A stretch of DNA of 64,000 nt from QHXW01 sp963752965. Lineage in GTDB: Bacteria > Acidobacteriota > Terriglobia > Bryobacterales > Bryobacteraceae. Positions 41,369 to 49,520 of the stretch are shown here, piece after piece. Made by a program: the position numbers and the translations under genes. The stretch spans positions 124,001 to 188,000 of the forward strand of contig CAVWAJ010000018.1 of assembly GCA_963752965.1 (NCBI GenBank). The letters run 5' to 3'. The notes below the pieces were generated by a model, which was given only the letters and a program-made list of their open reading frames with translations, ran no database searches and was not told the origin of the DNA. Positions within the stretch are counted from its first letter, which is position 1, and each line of letters opens with the position of its first letter.

Positions 41369-44125
41369 TCAGTAAATGAAGGAGCGGTCGTCGCTCGTGG
41401 GCAGGGGTATCGACCATGCGAACAAACAGAGATGATCGTAAGCCCAGAGCTTGATGACCGGGAGTCCGAGGCGGTTGACGTTAACGAACTCCCGCAGCCA
41501 CGGCCATGTGGCGTAATACAGGCCCATCAAATAGCGGCAATGTGCCTGGTCCCAGGCGAGTTGCCTCCACGGATATTGCGCGCACTGGGTCGCCCGATCG
41601 AGGTTGTGGTTGATTCCCGGATATTGGTAGCCCTCGATGAGGAACGTGTCGAACCCGGAGCCGGAGCGAGTCGTCCACTGCGACGGGAGGTTGATGTACC
41701 GCAGGAGCTTGCAGTTGTCCGGATCGTTCACGTCCATCGGCCACAGTAACTCGAATACGGCAGACGGGACCTGTGAGAGCACGTAGCTCTGGATCGCGGC
41801 GACGTAATTGAACAGGCGCGTCCGGAGAAAATTCGCATCCGCGTAGCTCTTCATTGAGGGATCATCGTTCGGCGTGTGAAACGTGGCGAGCGCGCGGCCG
41901 AGCGCCGACTGCGCGGCGGCCTGCGTATCGGCGTCGTAGAAGGCCATACCGGACGAGTTTGCCTGGAACCACCAGAAGATTTCACCGAACTGAAGCTTGG
42001 GCACAAGCCCCGCCGCGAGCATCAGGCCGGCCATCTCCGCGTGCGCCTGCCCCATGTAATTCTGTGGACCGGAACTGAAGGCGACTTGTGAACTGTTGAG
42101 CGAGCCGAAGCCGGTGGCGGTTTGAACGGCGGTGCCATCCGGAAACCGCTGCACCCACACCGACGACGGTGGGTTATCAGGCGGGTTTACCAACTCCTGC
42201 GAGAACGAGCAGACCACGCTCAGGTTGTTCGCCTTGAGCAGCGCGAAGAAATCCGTATTCCAGTCGTGGAAGGCCCGGTTCAGCACCGGCGTCTGCGTCG
42301 GATCGATGACCCACTCCGCGCCATAGGTTCCGACTTGCAGATCGCCGGTCACCGTGGCTTGGCCGTTGCCGGTGTTCGAGGCGGGCAATTCGGTGTATAC
42401 GTGAAATTGCCAGAGGCTGGAAAACGAGTGCGAGGTGATGGTCAGGACGCTGCCCGATGCTGACGCCCATGTGCCATCGAAAATGGCGTTGATGAAGTTC
42501 GCGAAATGCCTGGCGACGGTAGCGCTGCTGTCCTGGCCGCCGAAGACTGTCTTGCCGATCGCGGAGCCGCCGACGTGCAACCACACGACGTCCTGATCAT
42601 TCCAGTTCCCCGAGAACGCAACCGTGCATTGTGGGTATGACGGATTCGACGCGACCGACTGCTTCCACCAGAAGACGCCGCAGTAGTGGTCGACCTCGCC
42701 CAGCAGCCCGAGCTTCTGAATGTTCCACACCAGCCTTTGCGGTGACAGCTTGTAGGTGTTGTCCGTGTCAAAGTCGGTGGCCACGGCCACGGCGGTAGTT
42801 GTCGAGACCGGATCGGGAACGTCGCTCGCCACGGCGCATTCGAGGAAGTCGAAATAGAAATACCAGCCTTGGCTCGATGCGTTCTTGTTGCCCGAGAGCG
42901 TGATCACCACCTTGTGCTGCCCTGCCGCGACGCTAGAGAAGAGCAACCGCCGCGTCTGCGAGGTGGTGGCTGAGGGATAGTAGCAGTCGAGCGTCACCGG
43001 CGCGCCGCCGTCGAGCGTTGCGGTTACGATGCCGCAGGTGGTATCGAGGCGCGTGCCGACGTAGATGTCTTGCGTGTACTGGCAATGCGTCTCGATTGTG
43101 ACGCTGGCACCGGAAGCCGCTGCGCGGATCGCCCGTCCCCGGCTCCAGAAGGCGAACGCGCCATTCACGGGGTCGTTGCCGGGGGCGGCTTCCCAGAATC
43201 CGGAGGTGCCGACCCACGTGCTGTCTTCTTCAATCCGGACTGACCCCGGCCCGGCCACCTGGAGCGATCGCTTGCTGGCCGGGCTGCTGGTCACCGTCCA
43301 ATTGGTGACGACCACCTCCCACTCGGTGGGCGGGTATGCCTGGCTGTTGGGGAGCGCTGGAGCGATGGTCCACCAGACCTTGTCCACGTTGCTCCAGCCG
43401 AGCGCGGTGAAATCGATGTGAACGTGCCAAGAGACGTTGTCCGAGGAACCTCCGGATAGGTTCCAGTTGCTCGCGGTGAAGTAAAGCCGGCTGCTGCCGT
43501 TGTTATCCGTCTGGTAGAACGCGACCAGTTTGCCGTCGGCTCCCGGTGCGGCCGTAATCACCAACTGGTTCGGCACTGCCACGGCGGCACTGAGTACGAC
43601 TGGGCCGTTCTGCACCCAATTGACCGCGTTGATTTGCTGCGCAATAGATTGAAGGATCGACGCTGCCGTCGTCTGCGTCAGCGTGTCGGCTGCCGATCCG
43701 TCCGAACTCGAAACCGCCACAGGCCCGGCGACGCCGGTCTTCAACGTGATGAAGATCTCGTTGCCGTACGTGCCTCCGATGCTAGCGGTACAGTTCGGAT
43801 CGGAGGCGTTGATCTGCCCCGCGATGTTGTTCGCGACGCCCGCGCTATTGAGCGAATCCTCCACGCACGAATACGTGGCCGAGCCGATCGTGACCCAGTG
43901 GTTGTAGGCGGCGTTGCCTTGCCACCACATGGCTTGATCCGTCGTCGGGTGCGCCGCGGAAATCGCAGGGCTGACAAAGGACTGGTTCTGATACCACAGA
44001 GTGACCTTGTCGCCAGGCTGCGGGCTGTTCAGGTCTTGGTTGAGTCCTTCGTCCGTTGACTTCCTTGTGTATATCGCGCATCGGACGGGCTTGGTGGCGG
44101 GCGCAACGTTACTGGTTGCTGCCAT
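41369..44125 (-). CDS. Chimeric protein: serine-recombinase N-terminus fused to a phage-tail-like protein
   Basis: 918-residue frame with two unrelated parts. Residues 1 to about 34 (VRCAIYTRKSTDEGLNQDLN) are the start of a large serine recombinase, including the catalytic Ser of TRKST. At PQPGDKVTLWY the sequence switches in frame to a long beta-rich protein with many Trp, Asn and Thr residues. Its last 350 residues resemble TIM-barrel-containing phage tail proteins (WNTDFFALLKANNLSVVCSF, LVPKLQFGEIFWWFQANSSG, FELLWPMDVNDPD). No signal peptide. It overlaps the DUF2924 gene by 17 bases, as the native recombinase would. Inferred to be a deletion fusion joining a recombinase locus to prophage structural DNA. 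Confidence 0.65.
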   Translation of the reverse strand: MAATSNVAPATKPVRCAIYTRKSTDEGLNQDLNSPQPGDKVTLWYQNQSFVSPAISAAHPTTDQAMWWQGNAAYNHWVTIGSATYSCVEDSLNSAGVANNIAGQINASDPNCTASIGGTYGNEIFITLKTGVAGPVAVSSSDGSAADTLTQTTAASILQSIAQQINAVNWVQNGPVVLSAAVAVPNQLVITAAPGADGKLVAFYQTDNNGSSRLYFTASNWNLSGGSSDNVSWHVHIDFTALGWSNVDKVWWTIAPALPNSQAYPPTEWEVVVTNWTVTSSPASKRSLQVAGPGSVRIEEDSTWVGTSGFWEAAPGNDPVNGAFAFWSRGRAIRAAASGASVTIETHCQYTQDIYVGTRLDTTCGIVTATLDGGAPVTLDCYYPSATTSQTRRLLFSSVAAGQHKVVITLSGNKNASSQGWYFYFDFLECAVASDVPDPVSTTTAVAVATDFDTDNTYKLSPQRLVWNIQKLGLLGEVDHYCGVFWWKQSVASNPSYPQCTVAFSGNWNDQDVVWLHVGGSAIGKTVFGGQDSSATVARHFANFINAIFDGTWASASGSVLTITSHSFSSLWQFHVYTELPASNTGNGQATVTGDLQVGTYGAEWVIDPTQTPVLNRAFHDWNTDFFALLKANNLSVVCSFSQELVNPPDNPPSSVWVQRFPDGTAVQTATGFGSLNSSQVAFSSGPQNYMGQAHAEMAGLMLAAGLVPKLQFGEIFWWFQANSSGMAFYDADTQAAAQSALGRALATFHTPNDDPSMKSYADANFLRTRLFNYVAAIQSYVLSQVPSAVFELLWPMDVNDPDNCKLLRYINLPSQWTTRSGSGFDTFLIEGYQYPGINHNLDRATQCAQYPWRQLAWDQAHCRYLMGLYYATWPWLREFVNVNRLGLPVIKLWAYDHLCLFAWSIPLPTSDDRSFIY

Positions 44126-44642
44126 GCTTCCTCCCCGGCTTGCCGCCTAGGCCAAAAAACGCGAAGCCGTTCCACGGCGTACCGGTTGCCTCGCGCACGG
44201 CGGAACTCAGGGAACGGTGGATCTGGCCGTCGTACTCGAAGCCGTCCTCCCGAACGCGGACGACGACATCCTTTCCCCGGTAGCGTCGCACCAGTTCGGT
44301 GCCGGGCATCGGGAGCCGCGGGTCCTCGGTCGGGGCGACGCGCGCTTCAATCGTGCGAGTTTCGTCCAGGTCCTCCTTCAAGAAGTTCTTGGGAGCCCGG
44401 ATTCTGAAGTCCGAATCGTTGGCGATCTCCAGAGCGCGTCGGCGCGCGCGTTCCGAGAGGCCACCGTAGGCGTTCGCCTGCATGCGCCAGGCGATGCGTC
44501 GGAAGAGGAATTGCTTGTGGTTTGAGCGGCTCACTTCGCCGAAGACCTCTTGGTATTGGGCCTTGAGCTGCCCAACGGTCATGTGGCGGAGGCTCTCGAT
44601 CTGTTCCCGAAGGGAAGTCGAGCTAATCGTCTCTGTTCTCAT
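44109..44642 (-). CDS. DUF2924 domain protein (recombinase partner)
   Basis: 177-residue protein of the DUF2924 family, which is found next to large serine recombinases in prophages and islands. Features are LREQIESLRHMTVGQLKAQY, SNHKQFLFRRIAWRMQANAY, GTELVRRYRGKDVVVRVRED and FEYDGQIHRSLSSAVREATG, the last resembling a small DNA-binding RAMA/DUF2924 module. Its 3' end overlaps the recombinase start by 17 bases and its ATG overlaps the stop of a small upstream gene (CCATGA), so all three are translated together. A role in assisting recombination is only guilt by association. Confidence 0.85.
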   Translation of the reverse strand: MRTETISSTSLREQIESLRHMTVGQLKAQYQEVFGEVSRSNHKQFLFRRIAWRMQANAYGGLSERARRRALEIANDSDFRIRAPKNFLKEDLDETRTIEARVAPTEDPRLPMPGTELVRRYRGKDVVVRVREDGFEYDGQIHRSLSSAVREATGTPWNGFAFFGLGGKPGRKHGSNQ

Positions 44643-44797
44643 GGTGTTAACCTCTCGTCACATGACTCACTCTTTGTCTCGGAACAGTCAACTTGACGCC
44701 ACGGAGGTCCAGGGAAGCGCAAGCGCATGTAGGCGGCGGCAAGAATGGCGGTGATTTGGCGGACGGCCTCGGCGCGATAAACATCGCGTTCTTTCAT
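44639..44797 (-). CDS. Small protein upstream of DUF2924
   Basis: 52-residue frame with a strong ribosome-binding site (AAGGAGACCGCTC before the ATG at 44797). It reads MKERDVYRAEAVRQITAILA, AAYMRLRFPGPP and an acidic Ser/Cys-rich end with LTP. Its stop TGA overlaps the DUF2924 start ATG (44639-44642). Small genes of this kind precede DUF2924-recombinase pairs, so I take it as real. No function can be assigned. Confidence 0.6.
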   Translation of the reverse strand: MKERDVYRAEAVRQITAILAAAYMRLRFPGPPWRQVDCSETKSESCDERLTP

Positions 44798-45152
44798 GAG
44801 CGGTCTCCTTGGAGGCCACCCACGACGATGTCCGCTTTGCGGTCGACGCGCCGTCTGGTGGATTATCGAAGCGGGTCGTTCCCGCGTCCGTTCACTATAT
44901 ACGTAGGAAACGTGGAAGATGTCTCACTCGGGGTCGGCGATTTCGCGCGGGCGTTAACAAAGGTGGAAAGACGGAACCAGAGACGCAGAGAACGGGCGCG
45001 GAGAGAGCGTGGAACTGGGTAGGACTCGGCGGGCCAACCATGGTGGGCTCGAATGGAGAGACGACCGGAGACGCGAAGTTCTGCAAAAGACTACGCGGAC
45101 GCGCAGGACGATGCCGTCAACAAACGGGCACACAAAGCAATGGAGGGAAAGG
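44798..45152. other. Upstream region of the DUF2924 operon
   Basis: About 355 bases up to the tRNA-Asn repeat. A promoter for the leftward operon should lie around 44830-44930 (AT-richer CACTATATACGTAGG at 44895). No gene recognised; the open frames are shadow-like. Confidence 0.35.
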
Positions 45153-45203
<51 letters not shown>

Positions 45204-45352
45204 TAGTCGGAGACTACTAACACTTATGCGACTAAGTGCTGCTTGATGATAACTGCTCATACTTTGTGATACTTACTCAGGTGTCGGTTTGGAGTTACCT
45301 CGCAGCCATCACGACATAGTGCGACGAAACTCGATGAATTCTTACCTAGTGA

Positions 45353-45371
45353 GGGCACAAAATTGGGCACA
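45353..45371. repeat. 19-bp repeat near the left end of the element
   Basis: GGGCACAAAATTGGGCACA, identical to 51604-51622 just after the integrase stop. It contains two half copies of GGGCACA and may be an integrase arm site. Confidence 0.6.
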
Positions 45372-45504
45372 GCAAAACTGGGATTGTGACTTCGATCACG
45401 CCTAGCTTTTCTTGAGCGAGATTCCCTTGTAATACAGATCACGCTTCCTCGCCTACACCACCGTGTCGCCCCGCACTTCGGCACCCCGGCTGCTCCATTC
45501 CGTC

Positions 45505-45756
45505 ATGGGAGAAGCCGAAATGTTGGAATGCTTCCTGCTTGTCGGGAAGGTCGGAGCTGCATGGGCACCGCTCATTGCGATTCCAGCAGTGATCGCCGGA
45601 AGCGTGGCCTCGTTGTGGCTGATCCTCTCCGGCATCAAAGGCATCATTGCCGAGTCAATCCACCCGAGACGCACAGTTGCCCGCGCTGCGAGTCCACAGC
45701 TTGTCGTCAAGTGGATTGGCAAGCGGCCACAACTGAGGAACGTCGGGCAACACTGA
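45505..45756 (+). CDS. Small membrane protein, hypothetical
   Basis: About 83 residues with two hydrophobic segments (MLECFLLVGKVGAAWAPLIA and VIAGSVASLWLILSGIKG) and a basic C-terminus. It begins near MGEAEMLECF; a longer start at 45463 exists. It lies between the left attachment repeat and the IS. No similarity recognised, and a frame of similar length exists on the other strand, so the call is weak. Confidence 0.35.
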   Translation: MGEAEMLECFLLVGKVGAAWAPLIAIPAVIAGSVASLWLILSGIKGIIAESIHPRRTVARAASPQLVVKWIGKRPQLRNVGQH

Positions 45757-45781
45757 CGCACGAAGCGCTACACCAAAGTGT

Positions 45782-47045
45782 CTAGGAACTTGTTGAAATA
45801 GCCCGTCCGCAGGCATTGCGACTCGAGTTTTCGCGCGGGTGGGACATTCTCGCGATGCTTGGGTGGCTCTCCAAGCCGCGCAGTCGGCACCGCCCGCCGC
45901 TCTGCACTACGCTCCCGCCGGCCTTAGTCGCGGGATGCGCCACAGATTGTATGCGGCTACCGCGTACTGGAATAACCAACTCACTTTTTCCAGTCCGCGG
46001 AGCTTGACCTTCCTCATCCCCGCCACTGTTTTCAGCCACCCAAATGCCCGCTCGATGATCGGACGCCGCGATTGGCTCATCGCGTAGCCGCCGTGCCGGG
46101 TCGTCCGTCCGTCGATGGCGCTGCGGCGATTCTTGTTGTTTTGCGCCACGTGCGGCGTGATGTTCATCGCCTGCAAGGTCGTGACCAAGTCCCGGTTGTC
46201 GTACGCCTTGTCCGCGCCCAACGTGAAGCGCTGGCCGCGCCTATTCTTCCGCATCGCATCCGCCATCAAGATCGCTGCGTCTGCCTCCGCCGTTCCGTCA
46301 GCCTGCGTCAGCATCGCCTCCACGATGAACCCGTGCCGGTTCTCCACCATCACATGTCCCAGGTAACTCAACCGGGCTTCGCTGCCGCGCGACTTCTTAT
46401 ATAGCCGCGCATCGGGATCGGTCTTCGAGGCGTGCGTTGCATTGCTGCGCTTGTCCCCGTGGAAGCTCGCTTTACCTGGGCTGTCGCTGTCGCCACCGTC
46501 CTTGCGTTGGAAGCTCTTCTGACTGGCCCAGGCTTCGATCATCGTCCCGTCCACCGTGAAGTGCTCCTGCGACAGATGCGGTTTGGCTTGCTCGAGCACT
46601 TCGCTAAAGAACTCGCGGGCCACCGTCTCATTCAGCAGCCGCTCGCGATTCTTGCTGAACACCGCGTGATTCCATACCGGCTCGTCCATCTCCAGTCCCA
46701 CAAACCATCGGAACAACAGGTTGTAATCGAGTTGCTCCATCAGCATCCGTTCGCTGCGGATCGAGTAGAACGTCGGCAAAAGCAGCGCCCGCAACAGGCG
46801 CTCTGGTGGGATCGACGGCCGGCCATTGTCGGCATACATTTTGTCGAACCGCTTCGACATCCTCGCCAGAATCTGATCCACCAACCGCCGGATCGCCCGC
46901 AGCGGGTGGTCTGGTGGTACCCGCTCCTCCAGCGACACGTAGCTGAACATCCCGCCTTGCTGTTTCTCGTCTCCGCGCATAGCAACTAGACGCTGCCAAC
47001 ACGTTCTTGGCTACACATCGACGGGCTTTTTCAACAAGTTCCTAG
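45782..47045 (-). mobile_element. IS5/IS1182-like insertion sequence
   Basis: A 1.26-kb element with clear terminal inverted repeats: the left end starts CTAGGAACTTGTTGAAATAG, and the right end reads CTATTT-like in reverse with AAAGCCCGTC, i.e. GACGGGCTTTTTCAACAAGT followed by TCCTAG. Both ends finish in CTAG, which may be target or element. One intact transposase on the minus strand. A short piece of the same element occurs at 28069-28146. Confidence 0.85.
45907..46980 (-). CDS. IS5/IS1182-type transposase
   Basis: 357-residue DDE transposase. The N-terminal DUF772 region (FSYVSLEERVPPDHPLRAIR, RPSIPPERLLRALLLPTFYS, MEQLDYNLLFRWFVGLEMDE) is followed by the catalytic core: first Asp in HFTVDGTMIEAWAS, second in TLGADKAYDNRDLVTTL, and Glu in RRPIIERAFGWLKTVAGM. 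The frame is complete and the element ends are intact, so mobility is plausible. It faces leftward inside the integrative element, disrupting nothing recognisable. Confidence 0.92.
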   Translation of the reverse strand: MRGDEKQQGGMFSYVSLEERVPPDHPLRAIRRLVDQILARMSKRFDKMYADNGRPSIPPERLLRALLLPTFYSIRSERMLMEQLDYNLLFRWFVGLEMDEPVWNHAVFSKNRERLLNETVAREFFSEVLEQAKPHLSQEHFTVDGTMIEAWASQKSFQRKDGGDSDSPGKASFHGDKRSNATHASKTDPDARLYKKSRGSEARLSYLGHVMVENRHGFIVEAMLTQADGTAEADAAILMADAMRKNRRGQRFTLGADKAYDNRDLVTTLQAMNITPHVAQNNKNRRSAIDGRTTRHGGYAMSQSRRPIIERAFGWLKTVAGMRKVKLRGLEKVSWLFQYAVAAYNLWRIPRLRPAGA

Positions 47046-47134
47046 GTCGAGGATTTCATCGTCCTGCTCGTGCTGCTTCCCCGGTAGCGCACTCCCCGTG
47101 CCCGCAATTGCACGCGATAGACGGGCGGTTAGCG

Positions 47135-47163
47135 GACCCCTCACAGGTTCGGGGTCGGTTTTT
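47135..47163 (+). terminator. Rho-independent terminator-like hairpin
   Basis: GACCCC and GGGGTC (47135-47140 and 47151-47156) form a 6-bp GC-rich stem with a 10-base loop, followed within three bases by a run of five T. It is oriented for plus-strand transcription, facing the end of the PEP-CTERM gene, and could shield that gene from readthrough from the left. Confidence 0.5.
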
Positions 47164-47977
47164 ACCGGCTGAGCTTGCGGCGCAAACCCGGCGTAACAGC
47201 CATGAGAATAACGCCCACGGTGCCGAAGAGAAGGCCGGTGCTTGGCTCCGGAACTGGAGGAGGAGGAGGTGGTGGTGGAGGAGCAGTCTGTTCGAGAATT
47301 GTGTAGTCGACCGAGGACATCGTGGCCTGGGCCGAGCCGCTGCCACCGTATGTGAGAGTACGGTAGCTGTAGTCGTACGCATATGTCCCGAAGGCGGCTA
47401 TACCACTTGAAGATAAGACGGGTGCAAACATCCTTGGGCCGGTGTCGATAAAGCGATTGTTCAGGGGCTCGTCACTGTTTTGAAACGCCCAAATAAATTG
47501 GGTTACCGGTAATCCGGAGCTGTAGAGAAAATTGTAAGTCTCGATAACTGCCTCTGCGAGCGCGTCTGCACCCGGAGCGGCAGCGGCCGTTACCATTCGA
47601 TTGTTGCCTTTTACATTGTTCCCAATTATGCTCCCTTCCGTGACGGATACGTCATAGAACAAGGCGCCCGTTTCGTTGGTGTAATCGCCAGCTGTCGACT
47701 CGAAATGGTCGGTCAATCTGAAGCCAGGATTCAAGGGATCTCCGGCGAGTGGCATGAAGGTAATGTCAGTAGCCGAGTTGGGGCTGGAGACATTTCCGAT
47801 ATGTGTAGCGATGTACGAAGTGAAATGGAAGTCCGTGTCGCCGATCGTGCAGGGGCCCTGAGCCATGACAGTAGCTATTGTCCCTGTGGCGCAGGGAAGA
47901 ATTGGGTCGGCTATGGCCAAAGTTGGCAGTGTGGCAAGAAACGCCGCTGCCGTGAAGAGCAACGATGCTTTTACCAT
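47162..47977 (-). CDS. PEP-CTERM-sorted exported protein
   Basis: 271-residue protein with a signal peptide (LLFTAAAFLATLPTLAIA) and a classical C-terminal sorting signal: a poly-proline run, VPEPSTGLLFGTVGVILMAV (the PEP box plus TM helix) and the basic tail RRKLSR. Such proteins are anchored or exported through EpsH/exosortase. The centre (FHFTSYIATHIGNVSSPNSA, YNFLYSSGLPVTQFIWAFQN) has no recognised domain. A GGAGGAGAA ribosome-binding site precedes the ATG. Its presence inside a 6.5-kb integrative element is unusual for this class of cell-surface gene. Confidence 0.85.
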   Translation of the reverse strand: MVKASLLFTAAAFLATLPTLAIADPILPCATGTIATVMAQGPCTIGDTDFHFTSYIATHIGNVSSPNSATDITFMPLAGDPLNPGFRLTDHFESTAGDYTNETGALFYDVSVTEGSIIGNNVKGNNRMVTAAAAPGADALAEAVIETYNFLYSSGLPVTQFIWAFQNSDEPLNNRFIDTGPRMFAPVLSSSGIAAFGTYAYDYSYRTLTYGGSGSAQATMSSVDYTILEQTAPPPPPPPPPVPEPSTGLLFGTVGVILMAVTPGLRRKLSR

Positions 47978-48208
47978 TTCTCCTCCTTGTACGAAGGAGT
48001 CAGCGCTTCCGCTGGCGGGTTCGTTTGGCAGCAGTATACATCATCAAGCAACGTCTGGTTAATAGACTCTTTTTATCCTCTGTGATAATCATCACTTCAG
48101 CGTGAGCGATCCAAGACCCGGCTCATTCGGAGACCAGTCGAGCGGTGGTCCGGATCTGGGCATTGAATAGGGAATTCCGTGTACGGCAACCGAAGGGATT
48201 CGTACAGG

Positions 48209-48850
48209 TCAAACGGCAGCCGGTTTGTGCTTTGTTTTCCGGCGCTGCCCACTGCCATTCTCGGCGACAGTTTCCGTACACTCCCGGTACGCATCCAGCG
48301 CCGTCATGACGGGAATGCCAAGCTGGGAAGCAATAGCACGCCAGCTCTGGCCGTCTTCCCGAAGCCTCACCAATTCATCCCGGCGAAACACCCGCTTGGG
48401 TCGGCCAACATGCTTGCCGTTGGCCTGTGCCACCCGGATGCCTGCTATAGTGCGTTCCCGGATCAACTCCCGCTCAAACTGCGCCACCGCAGCGAGGATG
48501 TGCAACAGGAGTTTGCTGGCGGGATTGGATTCATCGGTATCGAGGCCCTGCGAGGTGGCGATAAACCGCACCCCCAAGCTTGCCAATTCCTGAATCCCGC
48601 TGACGCAATGCACTAGCGACCTGCCAAAGCGGTCCAGTTTCCACACCAACACAACATCAAACCGGCGCTGACGGGCATCAGCCATCAGCTTGTCCAATCC
48701 CGGCCTGCTGGCTTTCGCCCCGCTGATTTGATCCTGGTAGGTGGCAGCGAGTTCCCACCCCCGGCGCTGCACGTACTCCGTCAACTCCCGGACTTGAATG
48801 GCGTTGTGCTGGTCGGCTGTGCTTACGCGGGCGTAGAGAGCGGCCCTCAT
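48209..48850 (-). CDS. Serine recombinase (resolvase/invertase)
   Basis: 213-residue small serine recombinase. The catalytic domain starts with MRAALYARVSTADQHNAIQV (Ser of RVST), followed by DQISGAKASRPGLDKLMADA, VVLVWKLDRFGRSL and the long E helix (LLLHILAAVAQFERELIRER); a C-terminal HTH_7-like region (GRPKRVFRRDELVRLREDGQ, AIASQLGIPVMTAL) binds DNA. Length fits Tn3-type resolvases or invertases. It ends an operon of four genes, each overlapping the next by ATGA, beginning with the ArdC-like gene. Confidence 0.92.
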   Translation of the reverse strand: MRAALYARVSTADQHNAIQVRELTEYVQRRGWELAATYQDQISGAKASRPGLDKLMADARQRRFDVVLVWKLDRFGRSLVHCVSGIQELASLGVRFIATSQGLDTDESNPASKLLLHILAAVAQFERELIRERTIAGIRVAQANGKHVGRPKRVFRRDELVRLREDGQSWRAIASQLGIPVMTALDAYRECTETVAENGSGQRRKTKHKPAAV

Positions 48851-49014
48851 TGGGCCGCCCCCTGTTGTTCTTCATCGCTGAGCCAGCGCCACTGCGACCC
48901 GTCCCACAATGCACGGCGCACATATATGCTGCCCCAGAGATAAAATCCAGTGGGACCTTGGGCATTCTTGCGAAGCCACGCCACGGCTTCCCGGTAATCC
49001 GGCCACCGAATCAT
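48847..49014 (-). CDS. Small conserved-looking protein in the resolvase operon
   Basis: 55 residues: MIRWPDYREAVAWLRKNAQG, PTGFYLWGSIYVRRALWDGS and WRWLSDEEQQ, unusually rich in Trp. The start overlaps the stop of the preceding gene (49011-49014) and its own stop overlaps the resolvase start (48847-48850). Double ATGA coupling and non-random composition argue that it is a real gene. No family recognised; a small regulatory or DNA-mimic role cannot be excluded. Confidence 0.6.
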   Translation of the reverse strand: MIRWPDYREAVAWLRKNAQGPTGFYLWGSIYVRRALWDGSQWRWLSDEEQQGAAQ

Positions 49015-49520
49015 GCCGCCACCTCGTTTGTGCGTACCTCGTCATCGGCATAGGCTGTCTCATCCGTGCGGCCCGGTTTGAAGTGCTCGCGTTGCCCGCT
49101 GAGGGCTTCCAGCTCCCGCCAATATTCCAGTTCGGCCCGGAGCTGCTCTTCAGCCATGCCCGCGAGTTCCTGGTACCGTTCCTGTCGCCTGCTCCAATAT
49201 GGCGTGTTGCTATTCCGTCGGCCCGAATTCTCCGGCAGAAACCATTCCACCTCTACCGCCCGTTCCCGGCAGCGTTGTGCGGGCAGTGGGGGCGGCAAGG
49301 TAAAAGCACGTGAGGCCGAATGCTTGCGCGGTTTGGCCGTTCCGCTTGCCGTAATGAGCACGTGCGGATCGGTGCCCGTCAGGTTGCATTGCACCTCATA
49401 GGCAAGTCCGTCCCGATGCAGGGACCGGCACAGTTCCGCGAATCGGTGCCATGATGTGTCAAAGCGCTTTTCATCGCGCGTGCTTTCGACGGGAGTGTAG
49501 ATCAGGTATCGGCCTATCAT
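49011..49520 (-). CDS. Hypothetical protein in the ArdC-like/resolvase operon
   Basis: 169-residue soluble protein: MIGRYLIYTPVESTRDEKRF, WHRFAELCRSLHRDGLAYEV, a basic middle (GTAKPRKHSASRAFTLPPPL) and an acidic, helical C-terminus (GMAEEQLRAELEYWRELEAL, TDETAYADDEVRTNEVAA). No domain recognised. Start and stop both overlap neighbours by ATGA, so it is co-translated with the ArdC-like protein and the 55-residue protein. Acidic tails of this type occur in some anti-restriction DNA mimics, but this is speculation. Confidence 0.65.
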   Translation of the reverse strand: MIGRYLIYTPVESTRDEKRFDTSWHRFAELCRSLHRDGLAYEVQCNLTGTDPHVLITASGTAKPRKHSASRAFTLPPPLPAQRCRERAVEVEWFLPENSGRRNSNTPYWSRRQERYQELAGMAEEQLRAELEYWRELEALSGQREHFKPGRTDETAYADDEVRTNEVAA

